From positions 62,001 through 126,000 of the forward strand of contig NZ_CVPC01000005.1 of assembly GCF_001049735.1 (NCBI RefSeq): a stretch of 64,000 nt of DNA, given 5' to 3'. The notes beneath the pieces were generated by a model. The model ran no database searches. It was not told where the DNA came from and saw nothing but the letters and a program-made list of their open reading frames with translations. This stretch comes from Nereida ignava (GTDB lineage Bacteria; Pseudomonadota; Alphaproteobacteria; Rhodobacterales; Rhodobacteraceae). The position numbers and the translations under genes were made by a program. Of the stretch, positions 27,321-38,670 are shown piece after piece; the first letter of the stretch is position 1; every line of letters starts with the position of its first letter.

Positions 27321-27856
27321 GGATTATCGGCGGTAAAAACCGTGGCATTCGCTTGGCTGAAGTTGGCAAAGGGGACGCCGCCAAGCATCTTAGGCCAACT
27401 ACCGACCGCGTTCGCGAGACGTTGTTCAATATCTTGAACAACCACATCGATTTTGAAAACCACATCGTGCTAGATCTGTTCGCAGGCACTGGCGCCCTTG
27501 GTCTTGAGGCGCTGTCGCGCGGCGCGAAAGAGTGTCTGTTCGTGGATGACGGGCGCGCTGCCCAAAAGCTTTTGTCCCAGAATATTGAACGCTGTGAGGC
27601 GGCCGCCAAAGTGATCAGCCAAGATGCAACGCGTGTCATTTTACCCGTTGGTTTTGAAGCTTCACTGGTCTTTTTGGATCCGCCCTACGGCAAAGATCTT
27701 GTGGGGAAAACTTTGCGCCACATCGCGGCACATATTGAAGAAGACGCGCTCATCGTATGTGAAGACAACTGCCCCATTGCGCCGCCTGATGGGTTCAAGC
27801 TTCGCGACCAACGCCAATTCGGCGCAACTTGGATTACGCTCTTGGACGCGCCCTAG
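27317..27856 (+). CDS. rsmD: 16S rRNA (guanine966-N2)-methyltransferase RsmD
   Basis: A 179-residue SAM-dependent enzyme modifying G966 of 16S rRNA. The start MRIIGGKNRGIRL is the family pattern; LRPTTDRVRETLFNIL, DLFAGTGALGLEALSRGA (SAM site) and the catalytic DPPYG motif are all present. The 3' end overlaps the convergent map gene by 4 bp. Confidence 0.95.
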   Translation: MRIIGGKNRGIRLAEVGKGDAAKHLRPTTDRVRETLFNILNNHIDFENHIVLDLFAGTGALGLEALSRGAKECLFVDDGRAAQKLLSQNIERCEAAAKVISQDATRVILPVGFEASLVFLDPPYGKDLVGKTLRHIAAHIEEDALIVCEDNCPIAPPDGFKLRDQRQFGATWITLLDAP

Positions 27857-28665
27857 CTATAGGTTGGGTGGAAGAGCGATTTTGGGCTTTGCGTGAAGAT
27901 ATCCGCGCCATCCGCCGTGATCCCGATTGAATGTTCAAACTGCGCTGACAACGATTTATCCCGCGTAACGGCGGTCCAATCATCAGCAAGCACTTTAGTC
28001 TCAGGGCGGCCTAAGTTTACCATCGGTTCAATGGTGAAGAACATCCCTTCTTCAAGCACAGCACCGCGCCCTTCACGGCCATAGTGCAGCACATTGGGCG
28101 GGGCGTGAAACACGCGTCCAAGGCCGTGCCCACAAAAGTCACGAACCACAGACATACGCTGCGCCTCCACATAACTTTGGATCGCGTAGCCAATATCCCC
28201 AAAGGTGTTACCGGGCTTTGCCGCCTCAATCCCCAACATCAACGCATCATGGGTCACTTGGATCAAACGTTCAGCCTTGCGGGGCAGTTTGCCTGCCACA
28301 TACATCCGGCTCGTGTCACCATACCAACCATCTACAATGACCGTCACATCGATGTTCAGGATGTCACCGTCTTTCAGCTTTTTATCACCAGGGATGCCGT
28401 GGCAAACCACATGGTTTACGCTGATACAGCTAGCGTGTTGATACCCACGATACCCGATGGTCGCTGAAATTGCGCCTGCGTCTTCAACCATCTGCGTGAT
28501 GATCCGGTCAATCTCGCCCGTGGTTTGACCGACGAAAACGTGATCCACCATTGCGTCCAAAATCTCGGCCGCCAATTTACCGGCCACATGCATGCCCGCG
28601 TGGTCATCGGGATGGTAAATGTGGATGCCGTCTTTGGTCACACGCGTATGCTTTGGATCGTTCAT
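27853..28665 (-). CDS. map: Type I methionine aminopeptidase
   Basis: Removes the initiator methionine from new proteins. From the ATG at 28665 the protein has 270 residues. The five metal ligands are in context: Asp in DVTVIVDGWYGDTSRM (two), His in GHGLGRVFHAPPN, Glu in EEGMFFTIEPMV and Glu in SAQFEHSIGI. The frame extends 38 codons upstream into sfsA, but those residues do not resemble the family. It follows sfsA by 32 bp. Confidence 0.94.
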   Translation of the reverse strand: MNDPKHTRVTKDGIHIYHPDDHAGMHVAGKLAAEILDAMVDHVFVGQTTGEIDRIITQMVEDAGAISATIGYRGYQHASCISVNHVVCHGIPGDKKLKDGDILNIDVTVIVDGWYGDTSRMYVAGKLPRKAERLIQVTHDALMLGIEAAKPGNTFGDIGYAIQSYVEAQRMSVVRDFCGHGLGRVFHAPPNVLHYGREGRGAVLEEGMFFTIEPMVNLGRPETKVLADDWTAVTRDKSLSAQFEHSIGITADGADIFTQSPKSLFHPTYS

Positions 28666-28697
28666 CAACTGGGCCTTTTCATCAATTCGAAGGGGTT

Positions 28698-29408
28698 CTA
28701 GGTCGCTTGCGGTGATTTGTCGATGGGCAGCGCTTTGCCAAGAACAATGTCCGTAGGCGAAATATGCGTTCCAAAGCAAAGCACCTCAACGCCAGCCTCC
28801 CGAGCGGCATCAAAAGTGCGGGCATATTTGGGATCAATATCACCCGCCAACCCAAATTCTTCACAATCCATCCGGCTTACCAAATACAACATAACCGCAC
28901 GGTGCCCACTTTTCACCATCTGCTCTAGATCAGCCAGATGTTTGGCGCCGCGGGTGGTTACACTGTCTGGAAACACCGCACAGCGTCCGCGCTTCATGGT
29001 GACGCTTTTCACCTCGACATAAGTATCACCTGCGGGCCCACGTAGCAGGAAATCAATGCGGCTGTTTTCACTGTATTTTTGCTCTGGCAACACAGCATCA
29101 TAAGGCAGCAATTCGTCAATCAACCGCGCCTCAAGCGCCTCCTGAACAATGCGATTGGGCAGCGAGGTGTCGATGTTCACGCACTGCCCTTCAACCTCCA
29201 CAAGCCGCCAGCCATATTTCAGCTTTTTCTTGGGATCATCATTCGGCTCAAGCCAACAGATCGCCCCCTCATCCTTCAGGCCAGTCATGGCCCCGGGATT
29301 GGGACAGTGGGCACGAACGACCTCCCCATTTTCGAGCCGCATGTCCGATAAAAAGCGGTTATACCGCCGGATAAGCGTTGCGGGGATCAGTTGGGTTTGA
29401 AAGCGCAT
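28698..29408 (-). CDS. sfsA: SfsA family DNA/RNA nuclease-like protein
   Basis: A 236-residue protein (ATG at 29408, MRFQTQLIPATLIRRYNRFL) of the SfsA family. CPNPGAMTGL, ENSRIDFLL and YVEVKSVTM are conserved blocks and resemble a PD-(D/E)xK nuclease core (D in RIDFLL, ExK in EVKS). The role is unsettled: first described as a sugar fermentation stimulator. The gene diverges from the cinA-like gene across 49 bp. Confidence 0.92.
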   Translation of the reverse strand: MRFQTQLIPATLIRRYNRFLSDMRLENGEVVRAHCPNPGAMTGLKDEGAICWLEPNDDPKKKLKYGWRLVEVEGQCVNIDTSLPNRIVQEALEARLIDELLPYDAVLPEQKYSENSRIDFLLRGPAGDTYVEVKSVTMKRGRCAVFPDSVTTRGAKHLADLEQMVKSGHRAVMLYLVSRMDCEEFGLAGDIDPKYARTFDAAREAGVEVLCFGTHISPTDIVLGKALPIDKSPQAT

Positions 29409-29457
29409 GATGGCTGGCCTATAGAATTGCAAAACACATGATAAGGAACCACGCGAC

Positions 29458-30180
29458 ATGAGCAATCCAACTGCAGCCATGCTAGTGATCGGCGATGAAA
29501 TTTTGTCAGGTCGCACGCGTGATGCCAACATGCACCACCTTGCCGGCCAACTAACGGAAGCTGGCATTGATCTGCGCGAAGTGCGCGTTGTAAGCGATGA
29601 TGCACCCGCAATTATCAGTGCGGTAAAGGCACTTTCAGCAGCCTACGACACAGTCTTTACCAGCGGCGGTATTGGCCCAACCCACGACGATATCACAGCA
29701 GATTGCATCGCAGCCGCGTTCGATGACCATATTGATGTGCGCGATGATGCCCGCGCTCTGCTGGCCGCGCATTACGCGAAAACGGGCTCCGAGTTAAACG
29801 AAGCGCGCCTCCGCATGGCCCGCATTCCAGACAGCGCAACCTTGATTGATAATCCGGTTTCTGTAGCGCCGGGCTTCACCGTCCAAAATGTCCACGTCAT
29901 GGCCGGTGTTCCATCCGTATTTCAAGCAATGGTCGCGACCGTCTTGCCCACATTAACAGGTGGCGCGCCGCTTATGTCGCGCACGTTGCGCATTGATCGC
30001 GGCGAAGGTGACATTGCGGGACCACTAGGCGCGCTTGCAGCCGAGTTCTCTGACCTATCCATTGGCTCATATCCGTTCCAGAAGGACGGAAAATTTGGCG
30101 CAAATATTGTGATGCGCGGCACGGATGAGGCACGGTTGGAAACGGCACTAAGCCAACTAGAAACCCTTTTTGCCGAATGA
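29458..30180 (+). CDS. CinA N-terminal-type molybdopterin-binding protein
   Basis: A 240-residue protein with the MoCF/MoaB-like domain: VIGDEILSGRTRDANMHHLA at residues 10-29 and FTSGGIGPTHDDIT near 75-88. It lacks the nicotinamide-deamidase half of full CinA. Some relatives hydrolyse ADP-ribose or NAD-derived compounds; the actual substrate here is unknown. AAGGAA precedes the ATG. Overlaps the acetyltransferase gene by 4 bp. Confidence 0.85.
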   Translation: MSNPTAAMLVIGDEILSGRTRDANMHHLAGQLTEAGIDLREVRVVSDDAPAIISAVKALSAAYDTVFTSGGIGPTHDDITADCIAAAFDDHIDVRDDARALLAAHYAKTGSELNEARLRMARIPDSATLIDNPVSVAPGFTVQNVHVMAGVPSVFQAMVATVLPTLTGGAPLMSRTLRIDRGEGDIAGPLGALAAEFSDLSIGSYPFQKDGKFGANIVMRGTDEARLETALSQLETLFAE

Positions 30181-30869
30181 ATTCTGACGCGCTTTATGCT
30201 GCCATTGATGTAACTTGGCCCTCTGAAACAATCACAAGTGACGGGCCATGGGTGCACCGTAAAGCGGTTGGTGCTGGAAGCCGGTTGAACGCGACTACGT
30301 TAGAGTTAACCAGTGGTGGCGTACCGGATGACATACCTGACCGCCCATTGTTTATGGTGCGCGGGGACCAAAGCGCGCTAGACACAGCCCTTGAGAACCG
30401 CGGCTATGCGGTCAAAGATCCTGTCACGGCCTACGTGATCAACGTTGAAAAAATCGCCCAAGCATCAGGCCCAACGCGGGTTTTTACTGGATGGCCAGAA
30501 CTGGCCGTGATGGCAGAAGTTTGGGCGACTGGCGGCATTGGACCAGAACGCATCGCGTCAATGGAACGGGTTAAGACAACCAAGGCAGGGTTTTTGTGCC
30601 GCGCCGACGACCGCGCAGCCGGTGTCGCATTTGCAGCAATAGATGGGGAGTTGGCCATGCTGCACGCCCTCGAGGTACTGACCCACGCACGCCGCACCAA
30701 CGTTGCCACAGACATCTTGAAGCACGCCGCATATTGGGCTGCCGAAAACGGAGCGCGCCACTTGGCCGTACTGGTAACAACCGCAAACACAGGCGCAAAT
30801 GCTCTTTACCAAAACATGGGCTTTGAAAAAGCCGTGGGGTACCATTACCGCATCCGAGGGACCGTATGA
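30177..30869 (+). CDS. GNAT-family N-acetyltransferase
   Basis: A 230-residue protein. The acetyl-CoA fold is in the second half: FLCRADDRAAGVAFAAID, ALEVLTHARRTNVATDILKH and a closing TANTGANALYQNMGFE. The first half is less typical, perhaps a degenerate second GNAT domain. The substrate is not identifiable. Translational coupling (ATGA) with genes on both sides suggests a three-gene operon ending in the OmpA-like protein. Confidence 0.8.
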   Translation: MNSDALYAAIDVTWPSETITSDGPWVHRKAVGAGSRLNATTLELTSGGVPDDIPDRPLFMVRGDQSALDTALENRGYAVKDPVTAYVINVEKIAQASGPTRVFTGWPELAVMAEVWATGGIGPERIASMERVKTTKAGFLCRADDRAAGVAFAAIDGELAMLHALEVLTHARRTNVATDILKHAAYWAAENGARHLAVLVTTANTGANALYQNMGFEKAVGYHYRIRGTV

Positions 30870-31798
30870 TTTACCGAGTTTTTCTTATCCTATTTCTACT
30901 GCCCACACTTGCCAGCGCTGCAACACTGTCAGTCCCCTCGAATGCTGTTCAGACCGCACAAAACACTGCAGCAGATAGCGCACTCAGGCTGGTTGATGCA
31001 CCAATAAAGGACGCCAGTGACCCAAGTGGACCGATTATTGAGGGAACAGTAACTACGCGTGCTTGGCGCATTGATGCCTCAGGGCTGACACCTAAACAAA
31101 TGACAACACCGTTGGTTGAGCAACTGGCAGAGCAAGGGTTCAGTACCATATTTGAATGCAGCGCAGCCCAATGTGGCGGCTTTGATTTTCGCTTTGCACT
31201 TGATGTAATCTCCCCGCCCGCGATGTTCGTTGACTTAGGCAGCTACCGTTTTGTGAGCCTTCGCAACGACGATATGGGCGTGACGATACTGGCAAGTGCG
31301 GCCCAATCGACGGCCTTCATCCAAATTGCACAAGTCAGCAAAGATGAGTTGATCGAGACCGAGGCCACAGCAAATACGGTCACGGGAAATCCAGCCACCG
31401 CCAGCTTAGGCAAAACCACCGCACCCCTTGCGCAGCGATTGAAAATTCATGGGTTTGCGGAACTGCACGGGCTGTCGTTTATGACAGGCTCTGCCACGTT
31501 GACGGACCCGCGCGCGCCCGTGCTTGGGGCCCTGGCCGACTATCTACGCGCGCACCCTAATCAGCAAATTGCGCTTGTTGGGCACACGGACAGCCAAGGG
31601 GCGTTGAACGGCAACATCGCGCTATCCAAAAAGCGCGCCGAGGCTGTGTTGGAAACATTGGTATCCGATTTTAACGTACCACGGGCACAAATGGACGCGC
31701 AGGGCATGGGATATCTTAGTCCGGTCGCCTCGAACCTGACGGCACAAGGTCGTGAAGCCAACAGGCGCGTGGAAGTTATCGTGACATCAACCCAGTAG
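30866..31798 (+). CDS. OmpA-domain envelope protein
   Basis: A 310-residue exported protein. A signal peptide (about 1-19, ending LASAA) is followed by a domain of unknown fold and a C-terminal OmpA/MotB peptidoglycan-binding domain with LVGHTDSQGALNGNIALSKK and EANRRVEVIV. It does not have a beta-barrel N-terminus, so it is probably periplasmic, held by peptidoglycan. The role beyond wall binding is unknown. Confidence 0.87.
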   Translation: MIYRVFLILFLLPTLASAATLSVPSNAVQTAQNTAADSALRLVDAPIKDASDPSGPIIEGTVTTRAWRIDASGLTPKQMTTPLVEQLAEQGFSTIFECSAAQCGGFDFRFALDVISPPAMFVDLGSYRFVSLRNDDMGVTILASAAQSTAFIQIAQVSKDELIETEATANTVTGNPATASLGKTTAPLAQRLKIHGFAELHGLSFMTGSATLTDPRAPVLGALADYLRAHPNQQIALVGHTDSQGALNGNIALSKKRAEAVLETLVSDFNVPRAQMDAQGMGYLSPVASNLTAQGREANRRVEVIVTSTQ

Positions 31799-31819
31799 CG
31801 CCACAAATAACTGTGCTAC

Positions 31820-32725
31820 CTACCACTGGTTTGGGCCTTTTTCGGCAAACGCATGGGCCAGAAAATCAATGAAAGCGCGCACTTTTGGTTGGGTAAACCG
31901 ACCCGGCGGGTAAACTGCGTAAATACCCTGCGTTTCACCCGGAAGGTCCGGAATTGCTTCTTCAACCAAGCCAGCCGCTTCTGCTTCAGCGTACAAAAAG
32001 CTGGGCAAATATGCGATGCCAAGTCCACTAATCGCGGCATTTAAAAGCGATTGCCCATCATTGACCGTAAGCCACCCTGCCGTACGAACTTGGCGCTTTT
32101 CACCCGAAGGCGCGGTCAACTTCCATACATTTCCCGAGGCTTGGTTAGAGTAGTGCAGCAACTTATGGTCGTTCAAATCATCAATCTTGGTGGGCCGACC
32201 GTGCTTGGCCAGATATTGCGGTGACGCGATCATCCGCTTTGACGTTTCGGTCAGCTTACGCGCGCGTAACGTGCTGTCTTCAAGCTCTCCGATCCGGACG
32301 GCCATATCAAAACCCTCGGAAATCAACTCAACGTAGCGATTGTTCAACACCATGTTGACGGTGATATCGGGAAACTCGGACAGGAAATCCCCAAGGACCG
32401 GTGACAGGTGGTTCACCCCAAAATCCGTCGCGACACTGATGCGCAACAAGCCAGAAGGGGCCGATTGCATCGACGTCACCATCGAATCTGCCTCGCCAGC
32501 GTCATTCAACACACGGCGCGCACGATCATAATAGGCAAGCCCGATTTCCGTAGGACTGACGCGGCGTGTCGTTCTGTTGAGCAAACGCGCGCCAAGGCGC
32601 GCCTCCAGCGATGAGACATGCTTTGAGACCGCAGACTTTGAAATGCCCATTTTCTTGGCGGCATCTGTAAAACCGCCCTGATCCACAACCGTGGCAAAGG
32701 CTTCCATTTCAGTAAGACGATCCAT
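31820..32725 (-). CDS. LysR-family transcriptional regulator
   Basis: A 301-residue regulator from the ATG at 32725, which has GAGG at good distance; an ATG at 32746 lacks one. The N-terminal helix-turn-helix is in MEAFATVVDQGGFTDAAKKM with SKSAVSKHVSSLEARLG. A periplasmic-binding-like effector domain follows. It belongs to the group with RTTRRVSPTEIG (CrgA/AaeR-like). The target is unknown; the 2,4-dienoyl-CoA reductase gene upstream on the same strand is not divergent, so no obvious partner. Confidence 0.9.
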   Translation of the reverse strand: MDRLTEMEAFATVVDQGGFTDAAKKMGISKSAVSKHVSSLEARLGARLLNRTTRRVSPTEIGLAYYDRARRVLNDAGEADSMVTSMQSAPSGLLRISVATDFGVNHLSPVLGDFLSEFPDITVNMVLNNRYVELISEGFDMAVRIGELEDSTLRARKLTETSKRMIASPQYLAKHGRPTKIDDLNDHKLLHYSNQASGNVWKLTAPSGEKRQVRTAGWLTVNDGQSLLNAAISGLGIAYLPSFLYAEAEAAGLVEEAIPDLPGETQGIYAVYPPGRFTQPKVRAFIDFLAHAFAEKGPNQW

Positions 32726-32854
32726 GCGATCAACCTCAACAATCATTTCGTTGGGGTTGGGTATGGGATCGAAATCAGGCCGAATTGGGACAGTAACCCG
32801 ACAATAGCGCGGTAATTACAACACCGTTTCAAGGCGGGAAACAGTAGCGTGTTC

Positions 32855-34954
<2,100 letters not shown>

Positions 34955-34981
34955 TTAGGGGCAATGTGCCACCCTGCGGTG

Positions 34982-35350
34982 CTACTGCGTTTCCACGCAG
35001 TGGCGGCGAAACGCCTGTTTCAACAAATCTAACTCCGCACGCAGCAAATCCATTTCCGCGCGAATATCCTCGGCCAAGGCATCGCCTGCCATGACAGTTA
35101 TCCGTTCTAGAATATTGCCAGCAGCACCATCTGTAATCAGTGCTGTATGTACGCCGTCCGACATCATTTGATGGGGTAGTGAAATACGCAACGCATATTC
35201 GCCCGCCGTTTGCGTGGACTGCAACTGCACGTCCTTAATTGGACGCTGCATATACATTACCTCAACGACTGGCTCTGCATCATCGGCCCACAAAAGCCCT
35301 TCCCACACGGCGCCTTGCAAACGGGTTTTGGTAAGTTTCATTTTCGACAT
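34982..35350 (-). CDS. Hypothetical protein with C-terminal coiled coil
   Basis: A 122-residue soluble protein that I do not recognise. The front half is predicted beta-rich (GAVWEGLLWADDAEPVVEVMY, then ALRISLP) and the end is a short amphipathic helix with heptads (AEDIRAEMDLLRAELDLLKQ), suitable for dimer formation. It lies 26 bp downstream of another unknown gene on the same strand, probably an operon. Codon use looks like the neighbours. No signal peptide or membrane segment. Confidence 0.72.
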   Translation of the reverse strand: MSKMKLTKTRLQGAVWEGLLWADDAEPVVEVMYMQRPIKDVQLQSTQTAGEYALRISLPHQMMSDGVHTALITDGAAGNILERITVMAGDALAEDIRAEMDLLRAELDLLKQAFRRHCVETQ

Positions 35351-35376
35351 GTCAAAATACTCCGTCCCTCACCCGA

Positions 35377-36147
35377 TCAAAACTCAGCGCGCGGTTGGCG
35401 GCTGAACGTCAGGTCGCGCACAACAATTTCGTTCATTTGAGGGTCTTCGAAAATGAGATCGACCCACATTCTCTCCACCCGCTTTTCGTTCATCTTGGTG
35501 TATGCCAGATCAAATTCGACGAATATGTCAGAGCCGTTCAAGGGCAGCTCGCGTACAATCTGATCCGTGTTTGGCCCATGCTTGATGTTGAGCCGCGCGA
35601 ATATCTCAAGCGGTTTCTCCATCTCAACTTTGGCATCCATCCGGATGATATGCCGCCGCCTTAGGCCATCAACGCTGGCTTTGGGCAGATCAATCACCAC
35701 AGACAAAAAGCTGCCATCAAAGTGAAATACATCCAGGCGCAACCCGTAGGGCGACAAATCCGTTGCACGCTGGTTTCGCAACTGCCGAACGGCCAGTTCT
35801 GAAGTGACGCAGTCATGGAAAATCGTCGCTTCATTGCCAAAACGGGTTTTATTTTGCACTGCTGCAATGCCGCTACGCGCCTGTGGGCCGCGCCATATTT
35901 CTGGGCGCCATGACCAATCACTATCGGGGGGGACTTGCATGGCCTGCGCGCCAATCAACGGAAGCGCCAACCGGCCATCCGCCACAAACGCGAACTGATC
36001 CAAATGGCGTTTCAACTCACGCGCAGTCTGCCGTTGCGCGCGCAGTGCAGACAACGGGGCATCTGCCGCATACACAGCCGCCTTGCGCCATTTGCGCAAG
36101 ACACGGCGGTTTAATGCTGCATTCCAAAGTGAGGCCGATAGTTTCAC
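35377..36147 (-). CDS. Conserved hypothetical protein, perhaps DUF6478-like
   Basis: A 256-residue basic soluble protein of a type found in Rhodobacterales; I recall it as DUF6478-like but am unsure. The N-terminus is Arg/Lys-rich and helical (RRVLRKWRKAAVYA, QRQTARELKRHLDQF), followed by LALPLIGAQAMQVPPDSDW and then a beta-rich region containing DVFHFDGSFLSVVIDLP. It ends VVRDLTFSRQPRAEF. No enzyme motif, signal or membrane span is seen. Pairs with the coiled-coil protein downstream. Confidence 0.75.
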   Translation of the reverse strand: MKLSASLWNAALNRRVLRKWRKAAVYAADAPLSALRAQRQTARELKRHLDQFAFVADGRLALPLIGAQAMQVPPDSDWSWRPEIWRGPQARSGIAAVQNKTRFGNEATIFHDCVTSELAVRQLRNQRATDLSPYGLRLDVFHFDGSFLSVVIDLPKASVDGLRRRHIIRMDAKVEMEKPLEIFARLNIKHGPNTDQIVRELPLNGSDIFVEFDLAYTKMNEKRVERMWVDLIFEDPQMNEIVVRDLTFSRQPRAEF

Positions 36148-36261
36148 TAGTTATTCCCAAAATGAACTGATCACTGATTACCCGAAAACCGTAAACGAAA
36201 TCCCACCAAGCGCGAAGCCCGCTACGCGAATTTCTTTTACCGCCTAAAACTGGTCTGGCCC

Positions 36262-36879
36262 TTACGGGTTGGCGTCTTTCATACGCTTTACGAAACGCTG
36301 CAAAACGCGCAATCCATCAGGTTCGGACAATTGGTTTTTGCCATAGCCCCCAACAGTCACGACCACCGATTGCCCGCCTACAACGCTCAAGGCGCGCCAA
36401 TGCTCCGTGTAGCCGCGGCCAAACGGAGTGGTGCTTGTGTCTTTGATGCGCACGTAAAGCGCCTCAGACTGGGGCCAGATACCCAACACATCAACACTGC
36501 GCGGATTACCCGACCGGCTTATCGCCGTACGTCCTTCGGGTGAGCGCAACGCGGCCTCAATGGCACTGGCACGACCCAAACCATAAGGTGGAGCTTTCTC
36601 GCCCACTGACGTTGTGAACACGGCGATATAACTGGGCCAATCATCAACCTCGTTACTCAATGCCTTACAGGGCAACACTACGCTAAACCGGTCTTTACTG
36701 CTTGAGGTATCAGGGCAGTAATCCGCAGGGAGTACAATCTTGAGGGGGCCAACGCGCTCTGTCTTTGATCCGGCTAGGGACAACCCAGAGAAACTTGGCA
36801 ACGCCCCCTCAAGCGAGGCGCAGGCTGCCAGTGAAATCACCAGCAGCCCGACAATGGCTTTAGAGATCCATGTATACAT
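36262..36879 (-). CDS. Putative lipoprotein overlapping ilvD
   Basis: A 205-residue predicted lipoprotein. The ATG at 36879 gives a signal peptide with a lipobox (LVISLAAC at about 13-20); in-frame codons further upstream lie inside ilvD and have no family sense. The mature protein has two possible disulphide cysteines (DYCPD, LPCKAL) and beta-strand pattern. I cannot name a family. Its start overlaps the last 20 bp of ilvD, so it is probably made by translational coupling from the ilvD message. Confidence 0.75.
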   Translation of the reverse strand: MYTWISKAIVGLLVISLAACASLEGALPSFSGLSLAGSKTERVGPLKIVLPADYCPDTSSSKDRFSVVLPCKALSNEVDDWPSYIAVFTTSVGEKAPPYGLGRASAIEAALRSPEGRTAISRSGNPRSVDVLGIWPQSEALYVRIKDTSTTPFGRGYTEHWRALSVVGGQSVVVTVGGYGKNQLSEPDGLRVLQRFVKRMKDANP

Positions 36880-38587
36880 GACGCTCCGCTTTGGCCCCTG
36901 GGTGCGTAACCGCCCCGAGCCGTGTTGAGCCAACAAGCTGTGCGTACTTATAAAGAGCGCCACTGGCGTACAAAGTTTCTTTCGGACCTGCCCATTCCGC
37001 GCGACGTGCGGCCAGCTCATCATCCGTCAAATCGACAGACAATTCGCCGTTGATGGCGTTGATGGTAATCATATCACCATCTTTCAGCATACCAATCGGG
37101 CCACCATGTGCCGCCTCTGGACCAACGTGACCCACGCAGAAACCACGTGTCGCGCCTGAGAAACGACCATCAGTGATAAGAGCAACTTTCTTACCCATAC
37201 CCTGACCAGAAAGCGCCGCAGTCGTGGACAGCATTTCGCGCATCCCCGGACCACCAGCAGGGCCTTCGTTGCGGATGACAAGTACTTCACCCTCTTCGTA
37301 AGCGCGCTGCTTTACGGCCTCAAATGCGTCTTCTTCGCATTCAAACACACGCGCGGGACCGGTGAACGACTGCTCTTCCTCACCCATGCCCGCAACTTTC
37401 ACGATAGCACCTTCTGGCGCGAGGTTGCCCTTAAGGCCCACAACACCACCGGTTTTGGTGATCGGTGTTTCAATCGGGTAGATCACGCGACCGTCTGCTT
37501 CCAGCGACACCTTGTCCAACTCTTCGCCGATTGAGTAGCCAGTAACGGTCATGCAGTCTTCATGCATCAGACCTGCTTTGCGCAGCTCCTTCATGACCAC
37601 TGGTACACCACCAGCCTCATAAAGGTCTTTCGCAACATATTGACCGCCGGGCTTAAGATCGACGAAGTAAGGCGTATCACGGAAAATTTCGCAGACATCA
37701 TCAAGGTCGAAATCAATACCCGCTTCGTGGGCAATTGCTGGCAAGTGCAGGCCCGCGTTGGTTGACCCACCGGTACAGGCCACAACGCGCGCAGCGTTTT
37801 GCAAGCTTTCCAGCGTCACGATATCACGCGCACGGATATTCTTTTCGATCAAACGCATCACGGCTTCACCAGAAGCAACGCCGTATTGGTCACGGCTCTC
37901 GTAGGGCGCAGGCGCACCAGCCGAGTTTGGCAGCGCAAGGCCAATCGCCTCAGACACACACGCCATGGTGTTCGCTGTGAACTGACCGCCACAGGCACCA
38001 GCAGACGGGCATGCAACGCGCTCAAGCGTGCGCAGTGCTTCGTCACTCATGTTGCCCGCTTGGTGCTGACCCACGGCTTCGAATACGTCCTGAACTGTAA
38101 CGTCTTTACCTTCAAGGCGACCCGGAAGGATCGAACCGCCGTAAATAAAGACAGACGGCGTGTTCAAACGCACCATCGCCATCATCATGCCGGGCAAGGA
38201 TTTGTCACAGCCCGCAAGACCAACAATCGCGTCATAGCAGTGGCCGCGCATCGTCAATTCAACCGTGTCCGCAATTGCCTCGCGTGACGCCAGAGAAGAA
38301 CGCATGCCTTCGTGGCCCATCGCAATACCGTCGGTGACAGTAATGGTTGTGAACTCGCGCGGTGTACCCATGGCGGACTTCACGCCCAGCTTCACGGCCT
38401 GCGCCTGACGGTTCAATGAGATGTTGCACGGCGCTGCTTCGTTCCAGCAGGTCGCAACACCAACCAGCGGTTGTGCGATCTCTTCTTCTGTCAGGCCCAT
38501 CGCATAATAATACGACCGGTGAGGCGCGCGCGATGGCCCCTCTGTCACATAGCGGCTTGGCAGCTTGGATTTGTCGACCTTCGTCAT
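36860..38587 (-). CDS. ilvD: Dihydroxy-acid dehydratase IlvD
   Basis: Fourth enzyme in branched-chain amino acid synthesis: dehydrates dihydroxy acids to 2-oxo acids. The 575-residue protein has the short bacterial form with the Fe-S cysteines in [22 protein letters not shown] and [17 protein letters not shown], and a C-terminal GASGL-like region. AGTC-type Shine-Dalgarno is weak. The reading frame ends in ERHVYMDL, and the ATG of the downstream lipoprotein lies within this end. Cytosolic. Confidence 0.96.
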   Translation of the reverse strand: MTKVDKSKLPSRYVTEGPSRAPHRSYYYAMGLTEEEIAQPLVGVATCWNEAAPCNISLNRQAQAVKLGVKSAMGTPREFTTITVTDGIAMGHEGMRSSLASREAIADTVELTMRGHCYDAIVGLAGCDKSLPGMMMAMVRLNTPSVFIYGGSILPGRLEGKDVTVQDVFEAVGQHQAGNMSDEALRTLERVACPSAGACGGQFTANTMACVSEAIGLALPNSAGAPAPYESRDQYGVASGEAVMRLIEKNIRARDIVTLESLQNAARVVACTGGSTNAGLHLPAIAHEAGIDFDLDDVCEIFRDTPYFVDLKPGGQYVAKDLYEAGGVPVVMKELRKAGLMHEDCMTVTGYSIGEELDKVSLEADGRVIYPIETPITKTGGVVGLKGNLAPEGAIVKVAGMGEEEQSFTGPARVFECEEDAFEAVKQRAYEEGEVLVIRNEGPAGGPGMREMLSTTAALSGQGMGKKVALITDGRFSGATRGFCVGHVGPEAAHGGPIGMLKDGDMITINAINGELSVDLTDDELAARRAEWAGPKETLYASGALYKYAQLVGSTRLGAVTHPGAKAERHVYMDL

Positions 38588-38670
38588 TGCTCAACTCCCT
38601 AAATTCATTGGAAAACTGGATAAGGCAGGGCTAAGTGATCCACAAGTGTGAACGCATCAAAGGTGTCTAA

